DNA of 64,000 bases from Allobosea sp. BH3 (GTDB lineage: Bacteria > Pseudomonadota > Alphaproteobacteria > Rhizobiales > Beijerinckiaceae), in assembly GCF_025499465.1 (NCBI RefSeq), contig NZ_JAIMCA010000005.1, forward strand, positions 372,001-436,000. Direction: 5' to 3'. Both the position numbers and the translations under genes were made by a program. The notes beneath the pieces were generated by a model. It had not been told where the DNA came from, did not search any database, and worked only from the letters and a program-made list of their open reading frames with translations. Shown in pieces: positions 7,710-15,417 of the stretch (the first letter of the stretch is position 1; each line of letters opens with the position of its first letter).

Positions 7710-8897
7710 ATGCTCGGCATGTCACGGCGGAACCTGCTGGCGGCGGCGCTCATCGCGCCGCTGCTGCTGCTCGTCACGCTGAGCTTCCTCCTGCCGCTGG
7801 GGGCGACCCTCTACCGGGCGGTCGACGATTCCGAATTTTCGACCGCCCTGCCGCGCACGGCGAGCCTGCTGCGCGCCTGGGACGGGCAGGGCCTGCCCCC
7901 TGAGGAGGCCTTCGCCAGCCTTGTGGCGGAGCTGCGTCAGGCGCAGCAGGACCAGGCGGCTGGCGGCGTGCTCGCTCGCCTCAATTTCGAGGAGACGGGG
8001 CTGCGCAGCCTCCTGCTGCAGGCGTCCCGCGCTTCGGCTCGTCTCTCTGCGCCCGTCAAGGACAGCCTGATCGCGCTCAATCCGCGCTGGGGCGAGCCGG
8101 AGCTCTGGCGGCTGTTCAAGCGGGCGACCGGTCCCTGGACCTCGCTCTATCTGCTGCGCTCGCTCGATATGCGCCCGACCGATCAGGGCGTCGCGCGGGC
8201 CGCGGGCGGCGATGCGGTCTTCCTGCCGCTGTTCTGGCGCACCTTCGAGATCAGCCTCGTTACGACGCTGATCTGCGCGCTGCTGGCTTATCCGGTGGCC
8301 TTCACGCTTTCCGTCCTGCCGCAGGGCTGGGCCAATGCCGGGATGATGCTGGTGCTCATCCCGTTCTGGACCTCGATCCTGGTCAGGACCACCGCCTGGT
8401 TCATCATCCTGCAGCGAGAAGGGCCGATCAACGCGCTGTTGATGGCGATGGACATCGTCGACCAGCCGATGGCGATGATCTTCACCCGCTTCGCGGTCTA
8501 TCTCGCTATGGTCCATGTGCTGCTGCCCTTCGCGATCCTGCCGCTCTATGGCGTGATGAAGGGCATCAAGCCTGATTATATGCGTGCCGCTGCCTCCCTC
8601 GGTGCGCCGGGCTGGCGCCGCTTCCTGCGCATCTATCTGCCCCTGACCATGCCGGGCGTCGCAGCCGGCTCGCTGATGGTCTTCATGCTCTCGGTCGGCT
8701 TCTACATCACGCCCGCGCTGGTCGGCGGGTCGGGTGACCAGATGGTCAGCTACTTCATCGCCTTCTTCACCAACACCTCGGTCAACTGGGGCATGGCGGC
8801 GGCGCTGGCGACATTGCTGATGGTGATGACCGGGCTTCTCGTCGTCGCGGCGCGCCTGCTCGTGCCCGGCTTCCGCTCCGGCGGCGTGAAGGTCTGA
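7710..8897 (+). CDS. ABC transporter permease, PotB/PotH type with a large periplasmic insert
   Basis: 395 residues, about 100 longer than ordinary PotB permeases. The first membrane segment covers residues 8-34; the second begins near 175. Residues 36-172 between them form a hydrophilic, Ala/Arg-rich stretch expected in the periplasm. The remaining segments and the inner-loop motif AAASLGAPGWRRFLRIYLP (the EAA loop that docks onto the ATPase, near residue 290) are normal. Together with the next permease it forms the membrane channel of the importer. The gene follows the binding-protein gene after 22 bases. Confidence 0.87.
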   Translation: MLGMSRRNLLAAALIAPLLLLVTLSFLLPLGATLYRAVDDSEFSTALPRTASLLRAWDGQGLPPEEAFASLVAELRQAQQDQAAGGVLARLNFEETGLRSLLLQASRASARLSAPVKDSLIALNPRWGEPELWRLFKRATGPWTSLYLLRSLDMRPTDQGVARAAGGDAVFLPLFWRTFEISLVTTLICALLAYPVAFTLSVLPQGWANAGMMLVLIPFWTSILVRTTAWFIILQREGPINALLMAMDIVDQPMAMIFTRFAVYLAMVHVLLPFAILPLYGVMKGIKPDYMRAAASLGAPGWRRFLRIYLPLTMPGVAAGSLMVFMLSVGFYITPALVGGSGDQMVSYFIAFFTNTSVNWGMAAALATLLMVMTGLLVVAARLLVPGFRSGGVKV

Positions 8898-8902
8898 GCG
8901 CC

Positions 8903-9751
8903 GTGGCGAACACCATGTCCGTTCTGGGCCCACGCAGGAAAGCCTCGGCCGGCCGCCTCGCGCTCGCCCTCGTCACGGGGCTGATCCTGCTATTTCTGGT
9001 GGCGCCGATCGCGGTCGTGTTCCCGCTCTCGCTCTCCTCGGGCGAGCTCCTGGTGCTGCCGACGCCGGGTTATTCCCTGCGCTGGTATACGGATTTCTTC
9101 ACATCGAGCCGCTGGCTCGATGCGACCTGGAACAGCTTCGTCGTCGGCATCGCGACCATGGTGCTGGCGACGCTGCTCGGCACGCTCGCCGCCTTTGGCA
9201 TCTTCCTCGGCCGCTTCCGCGGCAAGGCGCTCCTGCTCGCCGTGCTCTCGCTGCCGATGGTGACGCCGGTGATCGTCACCGCCATCGCCATGTATTTTGC
9301 GCTCTCGATGGTCGGCTTGGGCAGCTCGCTCACCGGCCTCGTACTCTCGCATACCGTGCTGGCGGTTCCCTTCGTGCTGCTGACCGTTCTGGCGTCGCTG
9401 CAGAATTTCGATCAGAACCTGCTGCGAGCGGCCGCGAGCCTAGGCGCCAATCCCGTGGTGAGCTTCCGCCGCGTCGTGCTGCCGCTGATCGCGCCCGGCG
9501 TGGCGACTGGGGCGCTCTTCGCCTTCGCCACCTCTTTCGACGAATTGATCGTGGCGCTCTTCATCGCGAGCCCGGGCCAGTTCACGCTGCCGCGGCAGAT
9601 GTATGCGGGCCTGCGCGAATTCCTCAGCCCGACCATCGCGGCTGCCGCTGTGCTGCTGATCCTGTTCTCGGTGCTGCTGCTGGCGGTCAACGAATTCATC
9701 CGCCAGCGCGCCGCGGCGCGCGGCGCCGCGCCGGGAGAGCCGACGCCTTGA
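8903..9751 (+). CDS. ABC transporter permease, PotC/PotI type
   Basis: 282 residues, six predicted membrane segments, and an EAA loop AAASLGANPVVSFRRVVLP near residue 180. The start used is a GTG at 8903, five bases after the previous stop; an ATG at 8915 is also possible. It pairs with the preceding permease. The stop overlaps the start of the ATPase gene, so the two are probably translationally coupled. Confidence 0.88.
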   Translation: MANTMSVLGPRRKASAGRLALALVTGLILLFLVAPIAVVFPLSLSSGELLVLPTPGYSLRWYTDFFTSSRWLDATWNSFVVGIATMVLATLLGTLAAFGIFLGRFRGKALLLAVLSLPMVTPVIVTAIAMYFALSMVGLGSSLTGLVLSHTVLAVPFVLLTVLASLQNFDQNLLRAAASLGANPVVSFRRVVLPLIAPGVATGALFAFATSFDELIVALFIASPGQFTLPRQMYAGLREFLSPTIAAAAVLLILFSVLLLAVNEFIRQRAAARGAAPGEPTP

Positions 9752-10848
9752 GCACAAGCATGTCCGAACCCCTCATCGTCTTCGACAAGGTCACCAAGAG
9801 CTATGACGGCGCGACGCAGGTCGTGAAGTCGCTCGATTTCGCGGTGGAGCGCGGCGAGTTCGTCACCCTGCTCGGCCCCTCCGGCTCGGGCAAGACGACG
9901 ACGCTGATGATGCTCGCCGGCTTCGAGGATCCCTCGGGCGGCACGATCACTTTCGACGGGCGCCCGCTCAACAACGTCCCGGCTCATCGCCGCGGCATCG
10001 GCGTGGTGTTCCAGAACTACGCGCTCTTTCCGCATATGAGCGTCGCCGCCAACCTCTCCTTCCCACTGGAGATGCAGGGCGTCGGCCGGGCCGAGCGCGA
10101 GGAGCGGGTGCGCGGCGCGCTCGACATGGTCAAGCTCGACCATCTTGGCGATCGGCGCCCGGCGCAGCTCTCCGGCGGCCAGCAGCAGCGCGTTGCGCTC
10201 GCCCGCGCACTGGTCTTCCGGCCCAAGCTCGTGCTGATGGACGAGCCGCTCGGCGCGCTCGACAAGCAGCTGCGCGAGCATATGCAGATCGAGATCAAGC
10301 ACATCCACGAGAAGCTCGGCGTCACGGTGGTCTACGTCACGCACGATCAGGGCGAGGCACTGACGATGTCGGATCGCGTGGCGGTCTTCCATCACGGCCG
10401 CATCCAGCAGCTCGCTCCCCCGGCCGAGATCTACGAGAAGCCGGCCAACGCCTTCGTTGCCTCCTTCATCGGCGAGAACAACCGGCTGGACGGCGTCGTC
10501 GCCGCGCGTGACGGTGCCTCCTGCCTCCTGCGACTTGCGGATGGCGGTGAGGTCCGGGCACAGATCGGCGAGGATCTGCCCGTTGGAGCGCAGGCGGTGT
10601 TGGCGCTCCGGCCCGAGAAGGTCCTGATCGGCTCCGAGGCGCAGGGCGAGAACCGCTTCGAAGCCGAGATCGAGGAGCTGATCTATTTCGGCGATCATAC
10701 GCGGCTCAGGCTCAGCTTCGGCGGTTCGGACGATTTCAGCGCCCGGCTGACCTTCAAGGACGGCCTCGGTCCGCTGAAGAAGGGTGACCGGATTCCGGTC
10801 GCCTGGTCCGCGGCGAACTGCCTGGCGCTCAAGCCCGAAGAGAGTTGA
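9748..10848 (+). CDS. ABC transporter ATP-binding protein, PotA-like
   Basis: 366 residues. The nucleotide-binding domain shows Walker A GPSGSGKTTT (about 43-52), Q-loop VVFQNYALFPHMS, signature LSGGQQQR, Walker B VLMDEPLGALD and switch histidine VTHDQ. A C-terminal TOBE-type domain follows from about residue 240, as in PotA and other regulated importers. I take the TTG at 9748 as start because GGGAGAG lies eight bases upstream and it overlaps the previous stop; an in-frame ATG at 9760 is the alternative. It drives uptake through the two permeases. Confidence 0.9.
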   Translation: MSTSMSEPLIVFDKVTKSYDGATQVVKSLDFAVERGEFVTLLGPSGSGKTTTLMMLAGFEDPSGGTITFDGRPLNNVPAHRRGIGVVFQNYALFPHMSVAANLSFPLEMQGVGRAEREERVRGALDMVKLDHLGDRRPAQLSGGQQQRVALARALVFRPKLVLMDEPLGALDKQLREHMQIEIKHIHEKLGVTVVYVTHDQGEALTMSDRVAVFHHGRIQQLAPPAEIYEKPANAFVASFIGENNRLDGVVAARDGASCLLRLADGGEVRAQIGEDLPVGAQAVLALRPEKVLIGSEAQGENRFEAEIEELIYFGDHTRLRLSFGGSDDFSARLTFKDGLGPLKKGDRIPVAWSAANCLALKPEES

Positions 10849-10882
10849 CGGGCGCGTCGATCTTGGGTTGCTGAAACATATT

Positions 10883-10902
10883 AAGTAGCATACATAATAC
10901 TT
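10883..10902. promoter_or_regulatory. Inverted repeat upstream of flavin monooxygenase
   Basis: AAGTA-N10-TACTT spans 10883-10902 in the 90-nt gap between the ATPase and monooxygenase genes. The spacer includes AGCATACAT (10887-10895), also present at 3946-3954 before the GntR gene. It may be a further binding site of the same regulator, though it lacks the TATCAAAGATA core. Confidence 0.3.
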
Positions 10903-10938
10903 ATACGCGTGGCATGTTTCGCCGCTGCGGAGGATGTC

Positions 10939-12117
10939 ATGACGGCCAGTCTGAGAACCCAAGTGATCGTTGCAGGAGCCGGGCCGGTCGGGCTCGTCGC
11001 AGCCCTGATCCTCGCCCGAGCCGGGGTCGATGTCGTGGTGATCGAGAAACGCGCCGGGCTCAACACGGCCTCAAAGGCCTCGACCTTCCACCCGGCGACG
11101 CTTGAGATCCTCGACGGCCTGGGCGTGCTGGCGCCGATGTTGGACCAGGGCGAACTCGTGCCGCGCATCCAGTACCGGACGCCGGAAGGCCCCTTCGCTG
11201 AGTTCGCCCTCGCCGATCTCGCCGAGCGGACGGCCTTCCCCTTCCGGCTGCACCTCGAGCAGGCCCGGCTGACGCCTCTCCTGCTCGAGAACATCAAGGC
11301 CCACGACAACGCCCGCGTGCTGTTCGGCACCGGCTTCGAAACGCTGACGCAGGGCGAGAGCGGCGTCACCGTGACGGTCGATCGCGGCGGCGAGACGATG
11401 ACCATCGCGGCCGATTATCTGCTGGGCACGGACGGCGCCCACAGCACGGTGCGCGAGAGCCTCGGCATCGCCTTCGACGGCGAGGTCTATCCGCACAAGA
11501 TCCTGCGCGTGATGACGCAGGACGATCTCGACCGCGTGCTGCCTGGCATCGCGCCGATCACCTATCTGCACAATGGCGACAAGTCGCTGAGCTTTCTGAA
11601 GATGCCGGATTGCTGGCGCATCATCATCCGCGTCCCGGGCGAGATCTCCGACGAGACGGCGCTGGGTGACGACTGGTTCGTCGAGCGCCTGCAGGAGGTC
11701 ATGCCGGGCTGGACCAATCCGCCGACCGTGGTCGGTCGCGATGTCTACCGGGCGAGCCGGCGCGTGGCATCGGATTACTTCATCGGCCGCGCCTTCCTCG
11801 CCGGCGACAGCGCCCATGTCACCAACACGCGCGGCGGCATGAACATGAATTGCGGCATCCACGACGCCCAGGCACTTTCCTGGGCGATCATCCGCGCTCT
11901 GCGGGAGCGCCGGCCCGAGCTGGTCGAGGCGGCCGCGCGCGAGCGCAAGCGCGTCGCCGAGGAGATGCTGATCCCGCGGACGGACCGCAACGTCGCCGGC
12001 GGCGAGGGCTGGCTGGAGACGATCCGCGCCATCGCAGGTTCCCGCGCCGCGGCGGCCGACTATCTCGCCACGGCGGCGATGCTCGACATGCTCGAGCGAC
12101 CGGCCCAGGCGGCCTGA
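10939..12117 (+). CDS. FAD-dependent aromatic-type monooxygenase (PHBH/MhpA-like)
   Basis: 392 residues. The N-terminal Rossmann motif GAGPVGLVAALILARAG binds FAD; GTDGAHSTVRE is the DG motif; GDSAHVTNTRGGMNMNCG is the GD motif that contacts the FAD ribose. This is the class A flavoprotein hydroxylase fold, which uses NAD(P)H and oxygen to hydroxylate aromatic or heteroaromatic rings. The usual proline-rich part of the GD motif (HxxPPxGG) reads HVTNTRGG here. The ATG at 10939 follows GGAGG by five bases. The gene follows the polyamine-type importer in the same direction and is six bases from the next gene, so the imported compound may be ring-bearing. Confidence 0.87.
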   Translation: MTASLRTQVIVAGAGPVGLVAALILARAGVDVVVIEKRAGLNTASKASTFHPATLEILDGLGVLAPMLDQGELVPRIQYRTPEGPFAEFALADLAERTAFPFRLHLEQARLTPLLLENIKAHDNARVLFGTGFETLTQGESGVTVTVDRGGETMTIAADYLLGTDGAHSTVRESLGIAFDGEVYPHKILRVMTQDDLDRVLPGIAPITYLHNGDKSLSFLKMPDCWRIIIRVPGEISDETALGDDWFVERLQEVMPGWTNPPTVVGRDVYRASRRVASDYFIGRAFLAGDSAHVTNTRGGMNMNCGIHDAQALSWAIIRALRERRPELVEAAARERKRVAEEMLIPRTDRNVAGGEGWLETIRAIAGSRAAAADYLATAAMLDMLERPAQAA

Positions 12118-12122
12118 CGGAG

Positions 12123-12863
12123 ATGCCTATGCTCGATCTTGCCGATCTCGCTTCCCTGCCGGCGCTGGGCCTGCTCGTCCCGCCGGCCAACCCGACCGTC
12201 GAGCCCGAGATGGCACGGCTGATTCCGACCGGCGCCCGCCTTTTCGCGACGCGCCTGCCGGTGATGCCGGACACCACGCTGGAGGAGCGCAACCGCGCCT
12301 ATATCGCCTCCTACGAGCCGGCGCTGAAATCCTTCGGCACGTTGAAGCTTGCCGCCGCCACGGTCGCGCTGACCGGGCCCAGCTACCGCCTGAAGGCCCA
12401 CGAGGACGATGCGCTGTCCGCTCGCCTGTCGGAAGGAGCGGGCTTTCCGGTGATGACCGCGAGCGGCGCAATCCGCGCCGCGCTCAATGCGCTGGGCGCG
12501 CGGCGTATCTGCCTGTTCTCGCCCTATCCCGCCTGGCTGACCGACGAGGCTGCCGGCTACTGGGCGGGTTCCGGCCAGGAGGTCGCGCAGATCGTCAAGG
12601 TCTCCGAGACCTTCCGCGCCTATGAGCTGACGACCGCCGAGGTCGAGGAGGCGCTGAGCCAGGTTCGCACCGACGGTATCGACGCCATCGTGATGAGCGG
12701 CACCGGCATGATCACGCTGCCGGCGCTGGCTGCGCGGGGGGAGGGCGTGCCTTTGCTCTCGTCCAATATCTGCTGCGCCTGGTGGCTGATGAAGACGACC
12801 GGCGTGAAGCCGGGCGAACTCTTCCGCCACGCCGCCCCACAACTCGCGGCGACGCTGGGCTAA
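12123..12863 (+). CDS. Asp/Glu racemase-fold protein, maleate isomerase / arylmalonate decarboxylase-like
   Basis: 246 residues. LGLLVPPANPTVEPEM near the N-terminus and the two-lobe pattern match the maleate cis-trans isomerase and arylmalonate decarboxylase group. In that group catalysis uses one or two cysteines. Here the N-lobe loop reads ALTGPSYR and the C-lobe loop reads MSGTGMITLPAL, so neither expected cysteine is visible by eye; a Cys-Cys pair occurs later in SSNICCAWW. The protein may use another chemistry or bind ligands without turnover. It is co-directional with the monooxygenase gene, five bases after its stop, so the two likely act on one pathway, such as breakdown of a ring-cleavage diacid. 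Confidence 0.78.
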   Translation: MPMLDLADLASLPALGLLVPPANPTVEPEMARLIPTGARLFATRLPVMPDTTLEERNRAYIASYEPALKSFGTLKLAAATVALTGPSYRLKAHEDDALSARLSEGAGFPVMTASGAIRAALNALGARRICLFSPYPAWLTDEAAGYWAGSGQEVAQIVKVSETFRAYELTTAEVEEALSQVRTDGIDAIVMSGTGMITLPALAARGEGVPLLSSNICCAWWLMKTTGVKPGELFRHAAPQLAATLG

Positions 12864-12869
12864 AGCGAC

Positions 12870-12907
12870 GGCGCCGTTCCCGCGCTCAGCGCGCGGGACG
12901 GTGCGCC
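12870..12907. terminator. Long GC-rich hairpin between convergent genes
   Basis: GGCGCCGTTCCCGCGC (12870-12885) can pair with the right arm at 12889-12907 with few mismatches. It lies at the meeting point of the racemase-fold gene and ridA and covers the last ridA codons. It lacks a T-run. Confidence 0.4.
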
Positions 12908-13284
12908 ACGCACTTGATCTCGACGAGCAGGCCGGGATGGGCGAGCTCCGAGACCCCGATCCGCGTCCAGGCATAGCCCTCGCGCGGGACGAGGCGGTTC
13001 TTTGCCTCGCGGAACACGTCCATGTGGCGCGCCATCTCGACATGATAGGTCGTGACGTCGACCATGTCGGCGAAGCTGCAGCCGGCGGCCTCCAGCACGA
13101 CCCGGACATTCTCCCATGCTGCGGCGAACTGCTCGGCCGGATCGTCGATCACCTTGAGATCGGGCGTGCGCCCGACCTGCCCGACGACATAGACGATGTC
13201 GCCGACACGCACGGCCGGCGCGTAGCCGGCCCGCTCGACGATGGCGCGCATCGATTCGGGAACGATGATCTCGCGGTCAGCCAT
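12886..13284 (-). CDS. RidA family protein (YjgF/YER057c/UK114)
   Basis: 132 residues, the usual size of this small trimeric family. GDIVYVVGQVGRTPD, VVLEAAGCSFADMVDVTTYHV and LLVEIKCVAH match the RidA core; the usual catalytic arginine site near the C-terminus (R..VE) reads GLLVEIKC. RidA proteins hydrolyse reactive enamine or imine intermediates. It is last in the aconitase-hydantoinase-amidase-ridA operon, which suggests that an imine or enamine arises in this pathway. Confidence 0.87.
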   Translation of the reverse strand: MADREIIVPESMRAIVERAGYAPAVRVGDIVYVVGQVGRTPDLKVIDDPAEQFAAAWENVRVVLEAAGCSFADMVDVTTYHVEMARHMDVFREAKNRLVPREGYAWTRIGVSELAHPGLLVEIKCVAHRPAR

Positions 13285-13306
13285 GTCCGTCTCCGTCGCT
13301 TAGCCG

Positions 13307-14038
13307 TCAGCCCTGGACGCCGGTCGGAAGGTCCTCGCGCACGGCGAGCCCCGTCAGATAGTCCTTCACCTCGGCCGAGGGAATGACGTCGGCATATTTG
13401 CAGTTGAGGTCGAAGAGGTTGATCGCGTGGCTGGACTGGAAGCGGTCGAAGGCCGCCTCTTCCGGGATCACGACCTTGAAGTTGTAGGAGTAGGCGTCGA
13501 CGGCGGTGGCGCGCAGGCAGCCCGAGGTGGTGCAGCCGCAGAGGATCAGCGTGTCCACGTCGAAGAAGTTGAGGTGGCTCATGAAGATCGTGCCGAAGAA
13601 GCAGGACGGCTTGCGCTTGCCGATGCGGATGTCCTGAGGGCGTGGCGCCAGCGGCGCGACCGTCTGCGTCGCATGGGTGCCCTCGGTCGAGGTCTTCTCG
13701 GTGCCGCGGTGGTTCTTGCCGACCTGGACGCCGGAATCGATCATGTCCGGCCGGCGGGCGCTCTCGGTGTAGAACACCGGGATGTTCTTTTCGCGCGCCA
13801 TCTCCAGCAGCGGCACGATGTGCTCGACCGCAGCCCAGGCCTCGGCGCCGCAATGGGTGCGATACTGCTTCAGCCCTTCGAGGATGTCCTCGGGCTTGTC
13901 GCCGCAGAAATTGTACTGGACGTCGATGATGAAGAGGGCGGGGCGCTTGCCGAAGCCGCCGCGCTTGCCATAGCCGGCCTGCGCATAGACCTGCTTGTCG
14001 CGCTCGGTCAGAAAATCGTCCCAGATGCGTTTGGTCAT
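13307..14038 (-). CDS. Isochorismatase-fold amidase, N-carbamoylsarcosine amidase / maleamate amidase-like
   Basis: 243 residues of the cysteine hydrolase family. The triad is visible as Asp in ALFIIDVQYNF, Lys in KRKPSCFFGT, and Cys in LILCGCTTSGCLRATAVDA, whose TSGC cysteine is the nucleophile. The N-terminal extension before the first strand (WDDFLTERDKQVYAQAGYG) is typical of N-carbamoylsarcosine amidohydrolase and NicF-type maleamate amidase rather than true isochorismatase. It would hydrolyse an N-carbamoyl or amide group to ammonia and a carboxylate (plus CO2 if carbamoyl). It lies 17 bases downstream of a hydantoinase-like gene, whose product could be its substrate. Confidence 0.86.
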   Translation of the reverse strand: MTKRIWDDFLTERDKQVYAQAGYGKRGGFGKRPALFIIDVQYNFCGDKPEDILEGLKQYRTHCGAEAWAAVEHIVPLLEMAREKNIPVFYTESARRPDMIDSGVQVGKNHRGTEKTSTEGTHATQTVAPLAPRPQDIRIGKRKPSCFFGTIFMSHLNFFDVDTLILCGCTTSGCLRATAVDAYSYNFKVVIPEEAAFDRFQSSHAINLFDLNCKYADVIPSAEVKDYLTGLAVREDLPTGVQG

Positions 14039-14055
14039 CGTCTTGGCTTTCGGTG

Positions 14056-15417
14056 TCAGGAGCGGTGCAAATAGCGGCCGGCGGGCGTCGCGCGGGCTTC
14101 AGCGTCGACGACGCCGTCGACGGCGATTGTGCGGCCACGCAGGATGGTGCGGACGGGCGCGCCCTTGAAGCGCATCCCCTCATAGGGCGAGTAGTCGGAG
14201 AAGGATTCCTGGGTCGCCGGATCGACGACGATCTCCTTGTCGGGGTCGACGACGACGAGATCGGCATCCATGCCGACGGCGATGCCGCCCTTGTTCGGGA
14301 TCGAGTAAAGCTTCGCGACATTGGCGCTGGTGACGGCGGCGATGCGCTCGATCGGCAGCCCGCGTCCGTGGACGCCCTCATGAATCAGGATCGGCAGCAG
14401 CGTCCCGATGCCCGGGAAGCCGGCGGAGGCCTTCCAAATGTCCGGCCCCTTGGTCTCGCGCTTGCGCGGCACATGGTCGGAGCCGACGGTCGTGATCGTG
14501 CCGTCGCGCACGCCCTCCCACAGCGCCTCGACATCGGCGGCGGAGCGCAGTGGCGGGTTGACCTTGCCGAGGAAGCCGATGGGCGACTGGCTGGTCAGTG
14601 CGAGATAGTGGCTGCAGGTCTCGACATGGATCGGCGCGCGGCCGGGCTTCCTGGCCCGGCGCACGATCTCGAGGCTCTCGGCGCTCGACATATGCACGAT
14701 GTTGACGGGGCACTCGGCCTTCTCGCCGAAATAGATCACGCGGAAGACGTTCTCGGCCTCGAGGAAACCGGGGCTCTGCTCGTCCCAGACGGGCAGGTCG
14801 TTGCGGCCGGCTTCCTTCAGCGGCTCGCGGAAGACCGGGATGACCTCGACATTCTCGCAATGCACGCCCACGACGCCGCCCTTGATGCGGGCGCCCTGCA
14901 GCAGCGCCCAGTAGAGCAGCCCGTCATCGATTTCGGTGAAACCCTTCGCGGCGCCGGAGGCGCCCTTGTACATCAGGTAGACCTTGATCGAGGTCACGCC
15001 GAAGCGCTGGGCCGCCTCCGGCAGCGTCTCGATATGGAGCTTGCTCGTCACGCCGAAATGGAAGCCGAAATCGATCAGCGACTGGGCCTCGCCGCGCTCC
15101 TTCCAGGGGCCGGTCGATTGGCGCAGGTCGTTGGAGCGGTGGAAGGTCAGCAGGCCCGTGGCGCCGCCGATGGCGGCCGAGCGCGACTCGGTCTCGAAAT
15201 CGGTTTCGTTGGAGCCGAAGCCGATATGGGTATGGGGGTCGATCAGGCCGGGCATCACCCATTTGTTGCGGCAATCGACCACCTGCTTGGCGGTGGCCTG
15301 CTCGCCGGGCGCCAGCAGCGCCGCGATCCGCCCGTCCTTCACGCCGATGGAGCCGGTACGCACGCCTTGATCCGGGAAGACGATCTCGCCCCCCGACAGC
15401 AACAGATCGAAACTCAT
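14056..15417 (-). CDS. Dihydropyrimidinase / hydantoinase / allantoinase-like cyclic amidohydrolase
   Basis: 453 residues, TIM-barrel amidohydrolase. Motifs in order: MPGLIDPHTHIGFG (metal HxH, near 57), SIKVYLMYKG (candidate carbamylated lysine), GVHCENVEV and VNIVHMSSAES (metal histidines), and TVGSDHVPR (catalytic Asp). The family opens cyclic amides such as dihydropyrimidines, hydantoins or allantoin to N-carbamoyl acids. Its start overlaps the end of the aconitase gene by four bases (ATGA), so the two are translationally coupled. With the amidase downstream it forms a ring-opening plus deamidation pair. The precise ring is unknown. Confidence 0.88.
   Translation of the reverse strand: MSFDLLLSGGEIVFPDQGVRTGSIGVKDGRIAALLAPGEQATAKQVVDCRNKWVMPGLIDPHTHIGFGSNETDFETESRSAAIGGATGLLTFHRSNDLRQSTGPWKERGEAQSLIDFGFHFGVTSKLHIETLPEAAQRFGVTSIKVYLMYKGASGAAKGFTEIDDGLLYWALLQGARIKGGVVGVHCENVEVIPVFREPLKEAGRNDLPVWDEQSPGFLEAENVFRVIYFGEKAECPVNIVHMSSAESLEIVRRARKPGRAPIHVETCSHYLALTSQSPIGFLGKVNPPLRSAADVEALWEGVRDGTITTVGSDHVPRKRETKGPDIWKASAGFPGIGTLLPILIHEGVHGRGLPIERIAAVTSANVAKLYSIPNKGGIAVGMDADLVVVDPDKEIVVDPATQESFSDYSPYEGMRFKGAPVRTILRGRTIAVDGVVDAEARATPAGRYLHRS

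Noticed and set aside
10939..14038. A nicotinate (nic) pathway: hydroxylase, maleate isomerase-like, maleamate amidase-like
   Set aside because: No 2,5-dihydroxypyridine dioxygenase or deformylase is present, the hydroxylase is MhpA-like, the isomerase-like protein lacks the catalytic cysteines, and the genes are in two opposite operons.
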